This document shows positions 1 through 8,953 of a stretch of 64,000 bases of DNA, piece by piece (positions within the stretch are counted from its first letter, which is position 1; every line of letters starts with the position of its first letter). Below the pieces are notes generated by a model. It saw nothing but the letters and a program-made list of their open reading frames with translations, was not told the origin of the DNA and did no database searches. The translations under genes and the position numbers were made by a program. The stretch comes from Thermoleophilaceae bacterium (lineage in GTDB: Bacteria; Actinomycetota; Thermoleophilia; Solirubrobacterales; Thermoleophilaceae), in contig DASUWY010000079.1 of the NCBI GenBank assembly GCA_036378175.1, positions 42,206 to 106,205 of the forward strand, given 5' to 3'.

Positions 1-1
1 C

Positions 2-2239
2 GCACGCTTCGGCCTGGTCACCGAGCAGGCGAAGGCCGCCGGCATTCCGACGGTCCAGCCGGTGGATCACTACGACCTGAGCGACATCCTCACCGAGGCG
101 GCGCTGCCGACGATGCCGCTGCTCAAGGTCACGGTGAATTCGGATGGCAGCGCGTCGTTCGAGCTGCCGCGCGCGGAGGTGGGTCAGGGGATCACCACCG
201 CCTCCGCGATGACGATTGCCGACGAGATGGACTTGCCGCTCGACAGGGTGCACGTGACGCTCGCGGACGCCCGGCCCGAGCTCGTGTGGAACCAGCTCAC
301 CGGTGGCTCGAACTCGATGCACGCGCTCTACGAGCCGCTGCGCGTGGCGGCCGCGGTGGCGCGCGGCCAGCTCGTGCAGGCCGCGGCGGACGAGCTGAAC
401 GTGCTCGCCCCGCAGCTGTCTGTGAAGAGCGGAGTGGTGACCGCGCCGGATGGCCGCTCGCTGTCATTCGCGGACCTCACCCAGAAGGCGGCGGTGTCCA
501 AGGCCACCGCGGTCACTCCCAAGCTGAAGGCGGCGTCCGCCCAGACGATCGTCGGCACCGAGCAGCGCAGGGTCGACGCGCTCGCGGCGGTGACCGGGCG
601 CAAGCAGTTCGCCATGGACCTCCAGGTCCCGGACGCGCTGCCCACGATGCTCTGCCGCCCGCCGACGATCAACGGGAGGGCCCTCGCGGTCCACAACCTG
701 AGCGCCGTGAAGGCGATGCCGGGCGTGACCGACGTGGCGATCGTCGAGCACAACCAGTTCGTGCAGGGCGGCGTGGCGGTGCGCGCGAAGACGTTCGGCC
801 AGTGCATCGACGCAGTGCGCGCGCTCGAGGTGAAGTGGGCGCCCGGGCCCGTGGACGGCAAGTCGGACGCCGACGTGCTCGCCGACCTCGAGAAGAACGA
901 GCTGCCGCTCACGCCGAAGCTCCCCGGCACCACGATCGAGGAGGTCTTCACCTTCCACTTCCGCCCCGGCGACCCGCTCGAGACCAACTGCGCCGTTGCC
1001 GACGTGCGGGGCGGAAGCGCCGAGATCTGGTCCTCATTGAAGTCGCCGATCTGGGCCAAGGAGCAGATCGCCGCGAGCCTCGGCATCCCGCTCGACAGGA
1101 CCACCGTGCACGTGGTGGAGGGCGGCGGCTCGTTCGGGCGCCACCTCTTTTGCGACGCAGCCTTCGAGGCGGCCTGGATCTCCAAGCAACTCGGCAAGCC
1201 GGTGAAGCTGATGTGGCACCGCACGGACAGCTTCCGCCACGGCCGCGCTCACCCGATGGCCACCTCGCGCGTGCGCATCACCCACGCGGGCGGCAACGTG
1301 CTCGCCTACGACCAGCGGCACACGAGCGTGGCTACCGACTTCACCCAGGGAATCGGCGAGCTGCTCAGCTCGATGGACCAGAGCCTGCCGAAGCAGAACT
1401 CGCTGCAGTTCTCGCAGACGGTGTTCATGCTCACGGCCAACGTGCCGTACAACTTCGGCAGCGTCTCGCAGCTGCTGAACGAGATCTACGACTTCAATAC
1501 GTTCAACACGAGCAGCGTGCGGAACGTGTACAGCCCCAACGTGACCACGGCCACCGAGCTGATGGTTGACCGTCTTGCGCAGTCGATGGGGAAGGATCCG
1601 CTCGCGCTTCGTCGGGAATTCGTGCGCGACGAGCGTCTGGCCGCGGTGCTGGACAAGGTGGCGTCAGCCGGCAGCTGGGGACGGCCGATGCCACCCGGTA
1701 CCGCCCAGGGCGTGGCCATCCACAAGGAATACAAGGGCGCGTCCGCCTGCATTGCGGAGATCGACTGCCGGCCGGAGACCGTGAACCGCAAGGTCCGCGA
1801 CGGCTACACGGGGCCGCGGGTGACCAGGGTGGTGTTCGTGGTGGACGTGGGGCTGCCGATCAACCCGCTCGGCCTCAGGGCCCAGATGATGGGCGGGATC
1901 ATGGACGGCATCGCGCAGGTGCTGTCGTATGGCCTGCACCTCGAGAAGGGCGCATATCTCGAGGGAAGCTGGGACAACGCCTTCTACACGCGGCAATGGA
2001 ACGTCCCGCCCGAGGTGGACGTGATCGTGATGCCGCCCACCACCGGAAAGGCGGGCGGCGCCGGCGAGTTCGGCGTGGGCACCTCGATGGCCGCGGTGGC
2101 CTGCGCGTACGCGCGCGCCACCGGCAGAACGCCCACGAGCTTCCCGGTGAACCACGACGGGCCACTCGGCTTCGAGCCCTATCCCACGTCGCCGCCGATC
2201 CCGCAGTCCCCCACGAACGATCTGGAGCTCGCCGGCTAG
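2..2239 (+). CDS. Molybdopterin-binding large subunit of an IorB-type molybdenum hydroxylase (5' end outside window)
   Basis: The frame is open from base 2 with no start, so the N-terminus lies upstream; 745 residues remain. It resembles the beta subunit of isoquinoline 1-oxidoreductase/aldehyde oxidoreductases of the xanthine dehydrogenase family. Visible family signatures are the PRAEVGQGI segment, GGSFGRH near the middle followed by the PVKLMW block, and the C-terminal GGAGEFGVG loop carrying the Glu expected to act as catalytic base at the Mo centre. The stop is immediately followed by the ATG of the 2Fe-2S subunit, so the two are co-transcribed. The order large-then-small is the reverse of the usual iorA-iorB order. 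The substrate, probably an N-heterocycle or aldehyde, cannot be read from sequence. Confidence 0.88.
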   Translation, partial: ARFGLVTEQAKAAGIPTVQPVDHYDLSDILTEAALPTMPLLKVTVNSDGSASFELPRAEVGQGITTASAMTIADEMDLPLDRVHVTLADARPELVWNQLTGGSNSMHALYEPLRVAAAVARGQLVQAAADELNVLAPQLSVKSGVVTAPDGRSLSFADLTQKAAVSKATAVTPKLKAASAQTIVGTEQRRVDALAAVTGRKQFAMDLQVPDALPTMLCRPPTINGRALAVHNLSAVKAMPGVTDVAIVEHNQFVQGGVAVRAKTFGQCIDAVRALEVKWAPGPVDGKSDADVLADLEKNELPLTPKLPGTTIEEVFTFHFRPGDPLETNCAVADVRGGSAEIWSSLKSPIWAKEQIAASLGIPLDRTTVHVVEGGGSFGRHLFCDAAFEAAWISKQLGKPVKLMWHRTDSFRHGRAHPMATSRVRITHAGGNVLAYDQRHTSVATDFTQGIGELLSSMDQSLPKQNSLQFSQTVFMLTANVPYNFGSVSQLLNEIYDFNTFNTSSVRNVYSPNVTTATELMVDRLAQSMGKDPLALRREFVRDERLAAVLDKVASAGSWGRPMPPGTAQGVAIHKEYKGASACIAEIDCRPETVNRKVRDGYTGPRVTRVVFVVDVGLPINPLGLRAQMMGGIMDGIAQVLSYGLHLEKGAYLEGSWDNAFYTRQWNVPPEVDVIVMPPTTGKAGGAGEFGVGTSMAAVACAYARATGRTPTSFPVNHDGPLGFEPYPTSPPIPQSPTNDLELAG

Positions 2240-2722
2240 ATGCCCACTCACACCTTCATCCTCAACGGCAAGCAGGTGAGCGTGGATGCCGAGGACGACG
2301 TGCGGCTCCTCTGGGTGCTGCGCGACCTCTTGGGCGTGACCGGCCCGAAGTACGGCTGCGGCCTCGGCGTGTGCAAGGCGTGCACGAGCCACATCAACGG
2401 CAGGGCGTTCAACCCGTGCTCGGTGCCGGTCTCTGACATCAAGCCGAGCGACGAGATCACGACGATCGAGGGGCTGGCCGCAACCTCTGGGCAGGATCTG
2501 CATCCGATGCAGCAGGCCTGGCTCGACATCGACGTGGCCCAGTGCGGCTACTGCCAGCCGGGGCAGATCATGGAGGCCGTGGCGCTCGTGAAGGAGGCGA
2601 AGGCGGCCGGCCGCGAGATCACGGACGCCGACCTCGACGGCATCCGGAACGTCTGCCGCTGCGGCACCTATCCGCGCATCCGCGAGGCCATCAGGCAGGG
2701 CGCGGCCAACATGCCTGCTTAG
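2240..2722 (+). CDS. 2Fe-2S small subunit of the IorAB-type molybdenum hydroxylase
   Basis: This 160-residue protein carries both iron-sulfur clusters that pass electrons from the Mo site. An N-terminal plant-ferredoxin-like cluster uses C40, C45, C48 and C60. A C-terminal alpha-helical cluster uses C102, C105, C139 and C141 (CGYC and CRCGTY motifs). Length and cysteine spacing match IorA/CoxS-type subunits. It starts one base after the stop of the large subunit, so translation is coupled. No FAD-binding subunit is nearby, which fits the two-subunit IorAB class whose electron acceptor is often a cytochrome c domain or another external carrier. Confidence 0.92.
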   Translation: MPTHTFILNGKQVSVDAEDDVRLLWVLRDLLGVTGPKYGCGLGVCKACTSHINGRAFNPCSVPVSDIKPSDEITTIEGLAATSGQDLHPMQQAWLDIDVAQCGYCQPGQIMEAVALVKEAKAAGREITDADLDGIRNVCRCGTYPRIREAIRQGAANMPA

Positions 2723-2782
2723 AGCGCATTTCGGTCGTTTCCGACCGATCCCGCTCCTACCTTGCTCGGCCCCGTGACGAGC

Positions 2783-4408
2783 ATGCAGACAGCTCCCGCC
2801 CGCGCCCGCGCCCTCCCTTCGTGGCCCGATGGGCGGCCGCTGCGCGCCTGGCAGCGGGAGGCGCTCGATGCCGTGGCCGCCCACTCGGGGAACAGCTTCC
2901 TCGCCTCCGCCACGCCCGCCGCGGGGAAGACCACCTTTGGTCTGCGATTGGCGTACGACATGGTTGCGAGCGGCCGTGTGGAGCGGGTGGTGGTGGCGGC
3001 ACCCACCACGCACATCTGCCGCCAGTGGTCGGCTGACGCGGCGCGTTACGGGCTCGACCTCGAGCCCAACCGGCCCAACGCCGAGGGCCCCGAACCGCGG
3101 GACCGGCATGGGCTGGCGGTCACGTACCAGACGATCGCGGCGGGCCCGCGCGTGCACGCCCGCGCGGCGCGGCGGCCCACGCTGCTGATCGCGGATGAGC
3201 CGCACCACATGGGCGACCACGCCGCGTGGGGCACTCGCGCGCGGGAGGCGTTCGGCGGGGCGGTGTTCCGGCTGCTTCTGTCCGGCACGCCCTTTCGCTC
3301 GGACAGGTCGCCCATCCCGTGGGTGACCTATGACGAGGACGGCGTGAGCATCGCCGACTACAGCTACGGCTACTCGCGGGCGCTGCTCGACGGCGTCTGC
3401 CGCCCAATCGCGTTCCACCCCTACGACGGGGAGATGGAATGGCGAGCAGACGGACGGCTGCGCCGCGCGACGTTCGAGCAGGTGCTGCCGCGAGCGGAGG
3501 CCGCGCGCAGGCTGCGCACCGCCCTCGATCCCGCGGGCGACTGGATGGGCCAAGTGCTGCGCGAGGCGGACGCCACGCTGTCGCGCGTGCGCGCGGACGG
3601 CCATCCTGCCGCGGGAGGGCTCGTGGTGGCATCCGACCAAGACCACGCTCGCGCGATCGCGGCGCGGCTTGCGTCGGTGGCGGGCGAGACGCCCGAGATC
3701 GTGATGAGCGACGAGCCGGAGGCCAGCGCTCGGATTGCGGCGTTCTCCGCGTCAGGGCGGCGCTGGCTCGTGTCTGTCCTGATGGTGTCCGAGGGCGTGG
3801 ACATCCCGCGCCTGCGCGTGGGCGTGTATGCCACCGCGGCGCGCACCGAGCTGTTCTTCCGCCAGGTGGTGGGGCGCTTCGTGCGCCGCACGCCGGCGCC
3901 CTCTCGGCAGATGAGCTACCTGCTCCTGCCGGCCGACGAGCGGCTCAAGCGGCTGGCGCTGCAAATAGAGGAGGAGCGGCGGCACGCCATTGAGCTCGGG
4001 GCGGCCGAGGACGGCGAGGTGGTGGAGCCTGAGCTGCCGCCGGAGCGCGGCGCCGCCGGCGAGCGGTTCGAGGCGCTCAGCTCGACCGCCGCGGAGCTCG
4101 CGGGCGAGATCTACACGGAGACGACCCTGCAGCTCTTTCCCACGGACGATCCTCCGGCGAGCCCGGCACGCGTGCGCGCCCCCGCTCCGCCACCAGCGCC
4201 TGAGCCCGAGCCTGAAACGGCGTCCGCCGCGCGCCGCCGGCTGCGGGGCGAGCGCTCGCGGCTCGCCGCGCTCGTGGCGCGCAAGACGGGCGAGCCACAC
4301 TCGGCGGTCCACGCGCGCATCAACCGCGCAACCGGCGTGACCAGCGTGGGCGCCGCCACGCGGGAGCAGCTCGAGAAGGGGAACCGGTTGCTGGCGGGGG
4401 AGTTGTAG
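2783..4408 (+). CDS. DEAD/DEAH-type superfamily 2 helicase
   Basis: The protein is about 541 residues from the ATG at 2783; GTG 2774 and TTG 2762 are in-frame alternatives and none has a clear ribosome site. It has SF2 motifs: LRAWQREAL near residue 20, a Walker A variant ATPAAGKT at 43-50, a DEPHH box at 138-142 (motif II), SGTPFRS near 168 (motif III), SEGVDIPRL in the second RecA domain, and VGRFVRR as motif VI. It resembles stand-alone XPB/type III restriction-like ATPases. The C-terminal 120 residues are Pro/Ala/Glu-rich, then basic, without a recognised domain. No methylase or nuclease gene is adjacent, so a DNA repair or general nucleic-acid role is as likely as defence. Confidence 0.85.
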   Translation: MQTAPARARALPSWPDGRPLRAWQREALDAVAAHSGNSFLASATPAAGKTTFGLRLAYDMVASGRVERVVVAAPTTHICRQWSADAARYGLDLEPNRPNAEGPEPRDRHGLAVTYQTIAAGPRVHARAARRPTLLIADEPHHMGDHAAWGTRAREAFGGAVFRLLLSGTPFRSDRSPIPWVTYDEDGVSIADYSYGYSRALLDGVCRPIAFHPYDGEMEWRADGRLRRATFEQVLPRAEAARRLRTALDPAGDWMGQVLREADATLSRVRADGHPAAGGLVVASDQDHARAIAARLASVAGETPEIVMSDEPEASARIAAFSASGRRWLVSVLMVSEGVDIPRLRVGVYATAARTELFFRQVVGRFVRRTPAPSRQMSYLLLPADERLKRLALQIEEERRHAIELGAAEDGEVVEPELPPERGAAGERFEALSSTAAELAGEIYTETTLQLFPTDDPPASPARVRAPAPPPAPEPEPETASAARRRLRGERSRLAALVARKTGEPHSAVHARINRATGVTSVGAATREQLEKGNRLLAGEL

Positions 4409-4493
4409 GGAGGGGGAGGCCGGAGGGTTTTGGCCTCGTTTGCGCTCCGACCGCCGCTGGTTCAGCGCGTGGCGGACGGGTATGCGCGCGTAG

Positions 4494-5615
4494 GTGGGTG
4501 CTGTTGCTGCGGTTGATGAGTGGGATGCGCTTGTGCCGGAGGGCAACGCGCCCCTCAGGCACGGATTTCTGAGTGCGTGGGAGCACGTTGAGTTGCGTGG
4601 ACTGCGTCCGCGCTCGCTCGCTGCCCACTCCGATGGCCGCGCTGTGGCTGCGCTGCCGGGCCGCTTCTACGACATGGATCTGCCCGCGATGGCCGCGCCG
4701 CTCGTTGCGCCTGCGGCCGATGTGGTGAGGCGGCTGTGGCCAGGCTTCCTCTTCGCGCGCACGTACGAGATCGGTAGCGCCACGCCGCTGGTGAATCCGT
4801 TCCTCGGCGATGCGGGCGCGCTGATTGCTCCGGCCGTCGAGGCGGCTGAGCGCGGAGGGGCGCAGTTTGTGGTGGTGCAGAACTTCGCCTCTCCGGGCGG
4901 TCCGGCCCGCGAGCTGCTTGCGCCCTTCGGGTTCACTTGCGTGCCGATCCCGCCCACGGCGGTGATCGACCTTCCGTACGACTGCTTCGACGACTACCTC
5001 GCGGCGATGCGGCGCCGCTATCGCCGCCGCGCGCGCGAGACGCTTCAGCAATCCGAGGAACTGCGTGCGGAGCACGTGCCTGACTTCGAGGAGCCGGCGG
5101 ACGAGCTGGCCCGGTTGTGGCGAGTGGTGTACCACCGCGCCGGCGAGGCCAAGCGCGAGATCTACACGCCCGCCTTCTTCCGCGAGGCGGCAAAGCTCGA
5201 GGAGGTGAGCGTGCTGCTGATGCGCAGGCGCGACGGGTCGATCGCCTCGTTCGCCCTGCTTCTCGCCGACGGGCCGTGGCTGTGGTTCCTCCAGTGCGGG
5301 TTCGAGGAGGAGGCGGGCAGGCAGGAGGGCGCGTACTTCCGGCTGCTGTACGAGGTCATCCGCTTTGGGATCGAGAACGGCTTCGAGCAGGTGGACCTGG
5401 GACCGACCACGCTCGAGCCGAAGCTCTACGCGGGAGCGGTGCCGGTGCCGCTGTTCGCATGGGTCAGGCCGCGCCGGCGCGCGCTCCAGCGCGTCCTTCG
5501 CGCCGTTGCCGCCCGCGGCCTGATCACCGCGCCAGAGGCCGCGCCGCACCACGTGTTCAAGGACGCGCCTCCCTCGGCGGCAGAGCTCGTCCGCCGCCGA
5601 GGACTACCTCTCTAA
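4494..5615 (+). CDS. GNAT/FemAB-like N-acyltransferase (peptidogalycan-synthesis-type)
   Basis: A 373-residue protein read from a GTG. The C-terminal half has the GNAT-like fold typical of FemAB/BioF2-like acyltransferases: a basic stretch MRRRYRRRAR, then the IYTPAFFREAAK segment, the hydrophobic strand around IASFALLLADG, and the block ending GPTTLEPKLYAGA with the conserved Lys of this family. Such proteins are often annotated as peptidogalycan biosynthesis or lipid II aminoacyl transferases, but the acyl donor and acceptor cannot be told here. It lies 85 bp after the helicase and just before the TerC gene on the same strand, with no clear functional link to either. Confidence 0.7.
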   Translation: MGAVAAVDEWDALVPEGNAPLRHGFLSAWEHVELRGLRPRSLAAHSDGRAVAALPGRFYDMDLPAMAAPLVAPAADVVRRLWPGFLFARTYEIGSATPLVNPFLGDAGALIAPAVEAAERGGAQFVVVQNFASPGGPARELLAPFGFTCVPIPPTAVIDLPYDCFDDYLAAMRRRYRRRARETLQQSEELRAEHVPDFEEPADELARLWRVVYHRAGEAKREIYTPAFFREAAKLEEVSVLLMRRRDGSIASFALLLADGPWLWFLQCGFEEEAGRQEGAYFRLLYEVIRFGIENGFEQVDLGPTTLEPKLYAGAVPVPLFAWVRPRRRALQRVLRAVAARGLITAPEAAPHHVFKDAPPSAAELVRRRGLPL

Positions 5616-5637
5616 AGCCGCCAATAGCCTCCAGGCG

Positions 5638-6642
5638 GTGGACTCGCTAGACGTCACCGCCCTCGCCTGGGCCGCCACCATCGCCGCGATCGTGCTCCTG
5701 CTGGCGCTCGACTTCGTGATGACCGGGCGGCGGCCGCACGCCGTGGGCTTCCGCGAGGCGGTGGGCTGGTCGGTCTTCTACATCGCCGTAGCGCTGGCGT
5801 TCGGCGTGGTGTTCGGCATGATCGCCGGCTGGCACTTCGGCGCGCAGTACTTCGCCGGCTACGCGGTGGAGAAGAGCCTGTCGGTGGACAACCTGTTCGT
5901 GTTCGTGATCATCATGAGCACCTTCGCGGTGCCCGCCGAGCACCAGAAGAAGGCGCTCACCATCGGCATCGTGGCGGCGCTCGTGCTGAGGGCGCTGTTC
6001 ATCCTGCTGGGCGCGGCGCTCCTCAACGCGTTCTCGCTGATGTTCCTGGTGTTCGGGCTGCTGCTCCTGGCCACCGCCGTGCAGCTCTACCGGCATCGCG
6101 ACGAGGACCCGTCGATCGAGGACAACGTGCTGGTGACCGTGGCCCGGCGCGTGCTGCCGCTCAGCGACCACTACGACGGCGGGCGCCTCGTCACGCGCGC
6201 CGGTGGCCGCCGCGCGCTCACCCCGCTGTTTCTCGTCCTGATCGCTATCGGCAGCACCGACGTGGTGTTCGCGCTCGACTCGATCCCCGCCGTGTTCGGC
6301 GTCACGCGCGAGGCGTACATCGTGTTCGCGGCTAACGCCTTCGCCCTGCTCGGGCTGCGCGCCCTCTACTTCCTCGTCACCGGCCTGCTCGACCGCCTCG
6401 TGTTCCTGTCCACGGGTCTCGCGGTGGTGCTCGCCTTCATCGGAATCAAGCTGGTCCTGCACTACCTGCACACCCAGAACAGCTCGATTCCCGAGATATC
6501 GATCGGCCTCTCGCTCGCGGTGATCGCCGTGGTGCTGGCAATCACGGTGGCCGCGAGCGTGATCAAGACGCGACGCGATCCGTCCGCGCGTGCTCACGCC
6601 GGAGCGCTGCGTGAGCAGCGCGACGAGGCGACTCTGCGTTAG
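5638..6642 (+). CDS. TerC family integral membrane protein
   Basis: A 334-residue polytopic protein with about nine hydrophobic helices. It has the TerC signature segments: SLSVDNLFVFVIIM near residue 80 and STDVVFALDSIPAVFGV near residue 205, whose acidic residues within membrane helices are thought to bind metal. The family includes tellurite-resistance protein TerC and the manganese exporter Alx, so metal efflux or metal loading of exported proteins is the likely role. It starts at GTG 5638. Its 3' end overlaps by 4 bp, tail to tail, with the NDH-2 gene on the other strand. Confidence 0.9.
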   Translation: MDSLDVTALAWAATIAAIVLLLALDFVMTGRRPHAVGFREAVGWSVFYIAVALAFGVVFGMIAGWHFGAQYFAGYAVEKSLSVDNLFVFVIIMSTFAVPAEHQKKALTIGIVAALVLRALFILLGAALLNAFSLMFLVFGLLLLATAVQLYRHRDEDPSIEDNVLVTVARRVLPLSDHYDGGRLVTRAGGRRALTPLFLVLIAIGSTDVVFALDSIPAVFGVTREAYIVFAANAFALLGLRALYFLVTGLLDRLVFLSTGLAVVLAFIGIKLVLHYLHTQNSSIPEISIGLSLAVIAVVLAITVAASVIKTRRDPSARAHAGALREQRDEATLR

Positions 6643-7967
6643 CGGCCGCCCGCCTCGGCGCCCGTGATCAGCCTCGCGCCGCGGCCGCGCGTGACGAAGC
6701 TGAAGCCCCAGCGGAGGAGCACGAGCAGCCGGTTCTGGAAACCGATCAGATAGAAGATGTGGACGCCCAGCCAGAGCAGCCACGCGAGCGGGCCGCTGAC
6801 GCGTACGAAGTTGAGGTCCGCCACGGCGCGGGCGCGGCCGATCGTGGCGAGGTTGCCCTTGTCGCGGTAGTGGAACGGCGGGGTCTCGCGGCCGGCCACG
6901 CGGTTGGCGATCAGGCGTCCGGCGTAGCGGCCCTGCTGGATCGCCACGGGCGCCACCCCGGGGAGCTGCTGTACCTCGCCGCCCGCGCCGCGCACGCGCA
7001 CCATGTCGCCAAGCGCGATCACCTCGGGATGTCCTGGGAGCGTGAGGTCGCTCTCCACCGTCACGCGGCCCGCGCGGTCCGGCTCGGCGCCCACAGCGCT
7101 CGCGAGCTGCCCCGCAAGCGCGGACGCCCGAACGCCGGCGGCCCAGATGACCGTGCTGGCGGGCAGGTACTCGGAGTTGTCCTCGCGCTGGAGCGTGACG
7201 CCGGCCGGATCGACGCCCACCACGGCGCTGCGCAGCATGGTCGTCACGCCGAGCTGCGCAAGCGCGCGCTCCGCCTTGGCGGACAGCGAGGGCGGGAAGC
7301 CGGACAGCACACGCTCCCCCGCCTCCACGAGCACGATCCGCGCCTCCCGTGGGTCGATCGCGCGGAAGTCGCGCCGCAGCGTGTCCCGCGCCATCTCGCC
7401 GATCTGGCCCGCCATCTCCACCCCGGTCGGGCCGGCGCCCACCACCACGAACGTCAACTCCGCGCGTCGCGCGTCCGGATCCGGCTCGAGCTCCGCCTTC
7501 TCGAACGCGTTCAGGATCCGCGAGCGAGTCTCTAGCGCGCTCTCGAGCGACTTCACCTCGGGAGCGAAATCGCCCCACTCGTCGTGCCCGAAGTATGAGT
7601 ACGCGGAGCCGCCGGCCACCACGAGCGAGTCGTAGGCGAGCGTTTCCGGCGTGCGCGCGCCCCCCACGGAATCAAGCCTCACCTCGCGCGCGTTCAGATC
7701 GAATCCCGTCACCTCGGCCAGCATCACGCGCACGTTCTTCGCCCGGTGAAACAGCGCCCGCAGCGGGTAGGCGACCTCGCCCGGAGACAGCGCGCCCGTG
7801 GCCACCTGGTAGGTGAGCGGCTGGAAGAGGTGGAAATTGCGGCGGTCCACGAGCGTCACCTCCACCGGAGCGCCCGCGAGGCGCTTCACCGCCTGAATGC
7901 CACCAAAGCCGCCGCCCACCACCACAACGCGGTGGCGTGCCGGCACGGGTGTCGCTTGGCTGCTCAT
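6639..7967 (-). CDS. Type II NADH:quinone oxidoreductase-like FAD protein (NDH-2)
   Basis: A 442-residue flavoprotein. An FAD-binding Rossmann motif GGGFGG sits at residues 18-23, an LVDRRNFHLFQPL strand follows (the NDH-2 hallmark), and a second nucleotide-binding motif VGAGPTGVE near residue 175 would bind NAD(P)H. The C-terminal 50 residues are hydrophobic and amphipathic (WLGVHIFYLIGF), as expected for membrane association. The role is non-proton-pumping NADH oxidation into the quinone pool. Its start overlaps by 4 bp the stop of the amidohydrolase gene on the same strand, so the MFS, amidohydrolase and NDH-2 genes form one operon. Confidence 0.9.
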   Translation of the reverse strand: MSSQATPVPARHRVVVVGGGFGGIQAVKRLAGAPVEVTLVDRRNFHLFQPLTYQVATGALSPGEVAYPLRALFHRAKNVRVMLAEVTGFDLNAREVRLDSVGGARTPETLAYDSLVVAGGSAYSYFGHDEWGDFAPEVKSLESALETRSRILNAFEKAELEPDPDARRAELTFVVVGAGPTGVEMAGQIGEMARDTLRRDFRAIDPREARIVLVEAGERVLSGFPPSLSAKAERALAQLGVTTMLRSAVVGVDPAGVTLQREDNSEYLPASTVIWAAGVRASALAGQLASAVGAEPDRAGRVTVESDLTLPGHPEVIALGDMVRVRGAGGEVQQLPGVAPVAIQQGRYAGRLIANRVAGRETPPFHYRDKGNLATIGRARAVADLNFVRVSGPLAWLLWLGVHIFYLIGFQNRLLVLLRWGFSFVTRGRGARLITGAEAGGR

Positions 7968-8953
7968 CGACCCGAGGCGAGGCGCGGGAACAGCGCCTTG
8001 GCGTTCTCGCCCTCGATTGCGGGAAGACTGTCATGGCCCGCAAGCACTTGAAGCCCCTCGATGGTCATCTTCATGCCCACCTCCTGAGCCATCGGGAAGT
8101 CGGTGCCGAGCAGGATGTGCCCGGGCCGGGCCAGCTCCAGGAGATCGCCGAACACCGTCGGCGTGGCGGAGAGAGCGGTGTCGTAGTAGAGGCCCGTGAG
8201 CATCGAGCGCGCCTGCGCGAGCGCCTCCCCGAGCAGGTGCTGCAGCTCGGCGGGCGACGGCGGCGCCGTGCTCGCGCGCCTGACGCGGGCGAGTATCGGC
8301 CCGCGGTCGACGATCCGGTCATGCAGGAAGGGAACTGCGCCGCCGGCGTGGGAGAGGATGAGCTTCAGGTTCGGGTGGCGCTTGAGCGTGGCGGACACGA
8401 CGAGGCCGGCCGCCGCGCGGGTGGTGTCGAACACGAACTCGAGCAGCGAGGGCTCGAGCCCGGGAACCGGCGAGACCGCGCTGGTGGGGTGCACGTGGGC
8501 CACCGCGCCGCGCCGGTCGAGTTCAGCGAACAGGGGGTCGAGGCGCGGATCGCCCAGGTAAACGCCCGCGTGGTTCGAGAGCAGGCCGACGCCGTCCGCG
8601 CCCAGCACGTCCAGCGCATACGCGATCTCCGCGAGCGCTCCCTCCACGTCGGGCAGCGGCAGCACGGCGAGCAGCCCGAAGCGCTCGGGGGAGGCGGCCA
8701 CGCATTCGGCTCCGAACTCGTTCAGCGAGCGCGCAACGTCGCGCGCGAGCGCGCGGTCGCCGAACTGGAGGGGAACGGGCACGGACAGCAGTGCCGCGTC
8801 GATCTCATAGCGGTCCATCATCGCGAGCGACTCCTCGGGCAGCCAGGCCGACGAGAGGGCGGCACCGCCCACCTGCTCGGCTCCCACGCGCCGAAGCTCC
8901 TCAACGAGCCTCGGCGTGAAGAAGTGGTGGTGGACGTCAATACGCGCGCACAT
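7964..8953 (-). CDS. Amidohydrolase family protein (ACMSD/amidohydrolase 2 type)
   Basis: A 329-residue metal-dependent hydrolase or decarboxylase. The start is placed at ATG 8953 because the metal-binding motif IDVHHHF follows at once, as in the amidohydrolase 2 family; the frame runs open further upstream but only as a shadow. Other ligand motifs are LILSHAGG and GTDFPM near the C-terminus. Relatives include 2-amino-3-carboxymuconate semialdehyde decarboxylase and 4-oxalomesaconate hydratase-like proteins, so both hydrolysis and decarboxylation are possible. Its 5' end overlaps the 3' end of the MFS gene by 17 bp and its 3' end overlaps NDH-2. Confidence 0.85.
   Translation of the reverse strand: MCARIDVHHHFFTPRLVEELRRVGAEQVGGAALSSAWLPEESLAMMDRYEIDAALLSVPVPLQFGDRALARDVARSLNEFGAECVAASPERFGLLAVLPLPDVEGALAEIAYALDVLGADGVGLLSNHAGVYLGDPRLDPLFAELDRRGAVAHVHPTSAVSPVPGLEPSLLEFVFDTTRAAAGLVVSATLKRHPNLKLILSHAGGAVPFLHDRIVDRGPILARVRRASTAPPSPAELQHLLGEALAQARSMLTGLYYDTALSATPTVFGDLLELARPGHILLGTDFPMAQEVGMKMTIEGLQVLAGHDSLPAIEGENAKALFPRLASGR

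Noticed and set aside
2783..4408. Helicase as part of a restriction or phage-defence system
   Set aside because: No methylase, nuclease or other defence gene is adjacent, and flanking genes are unrelated.
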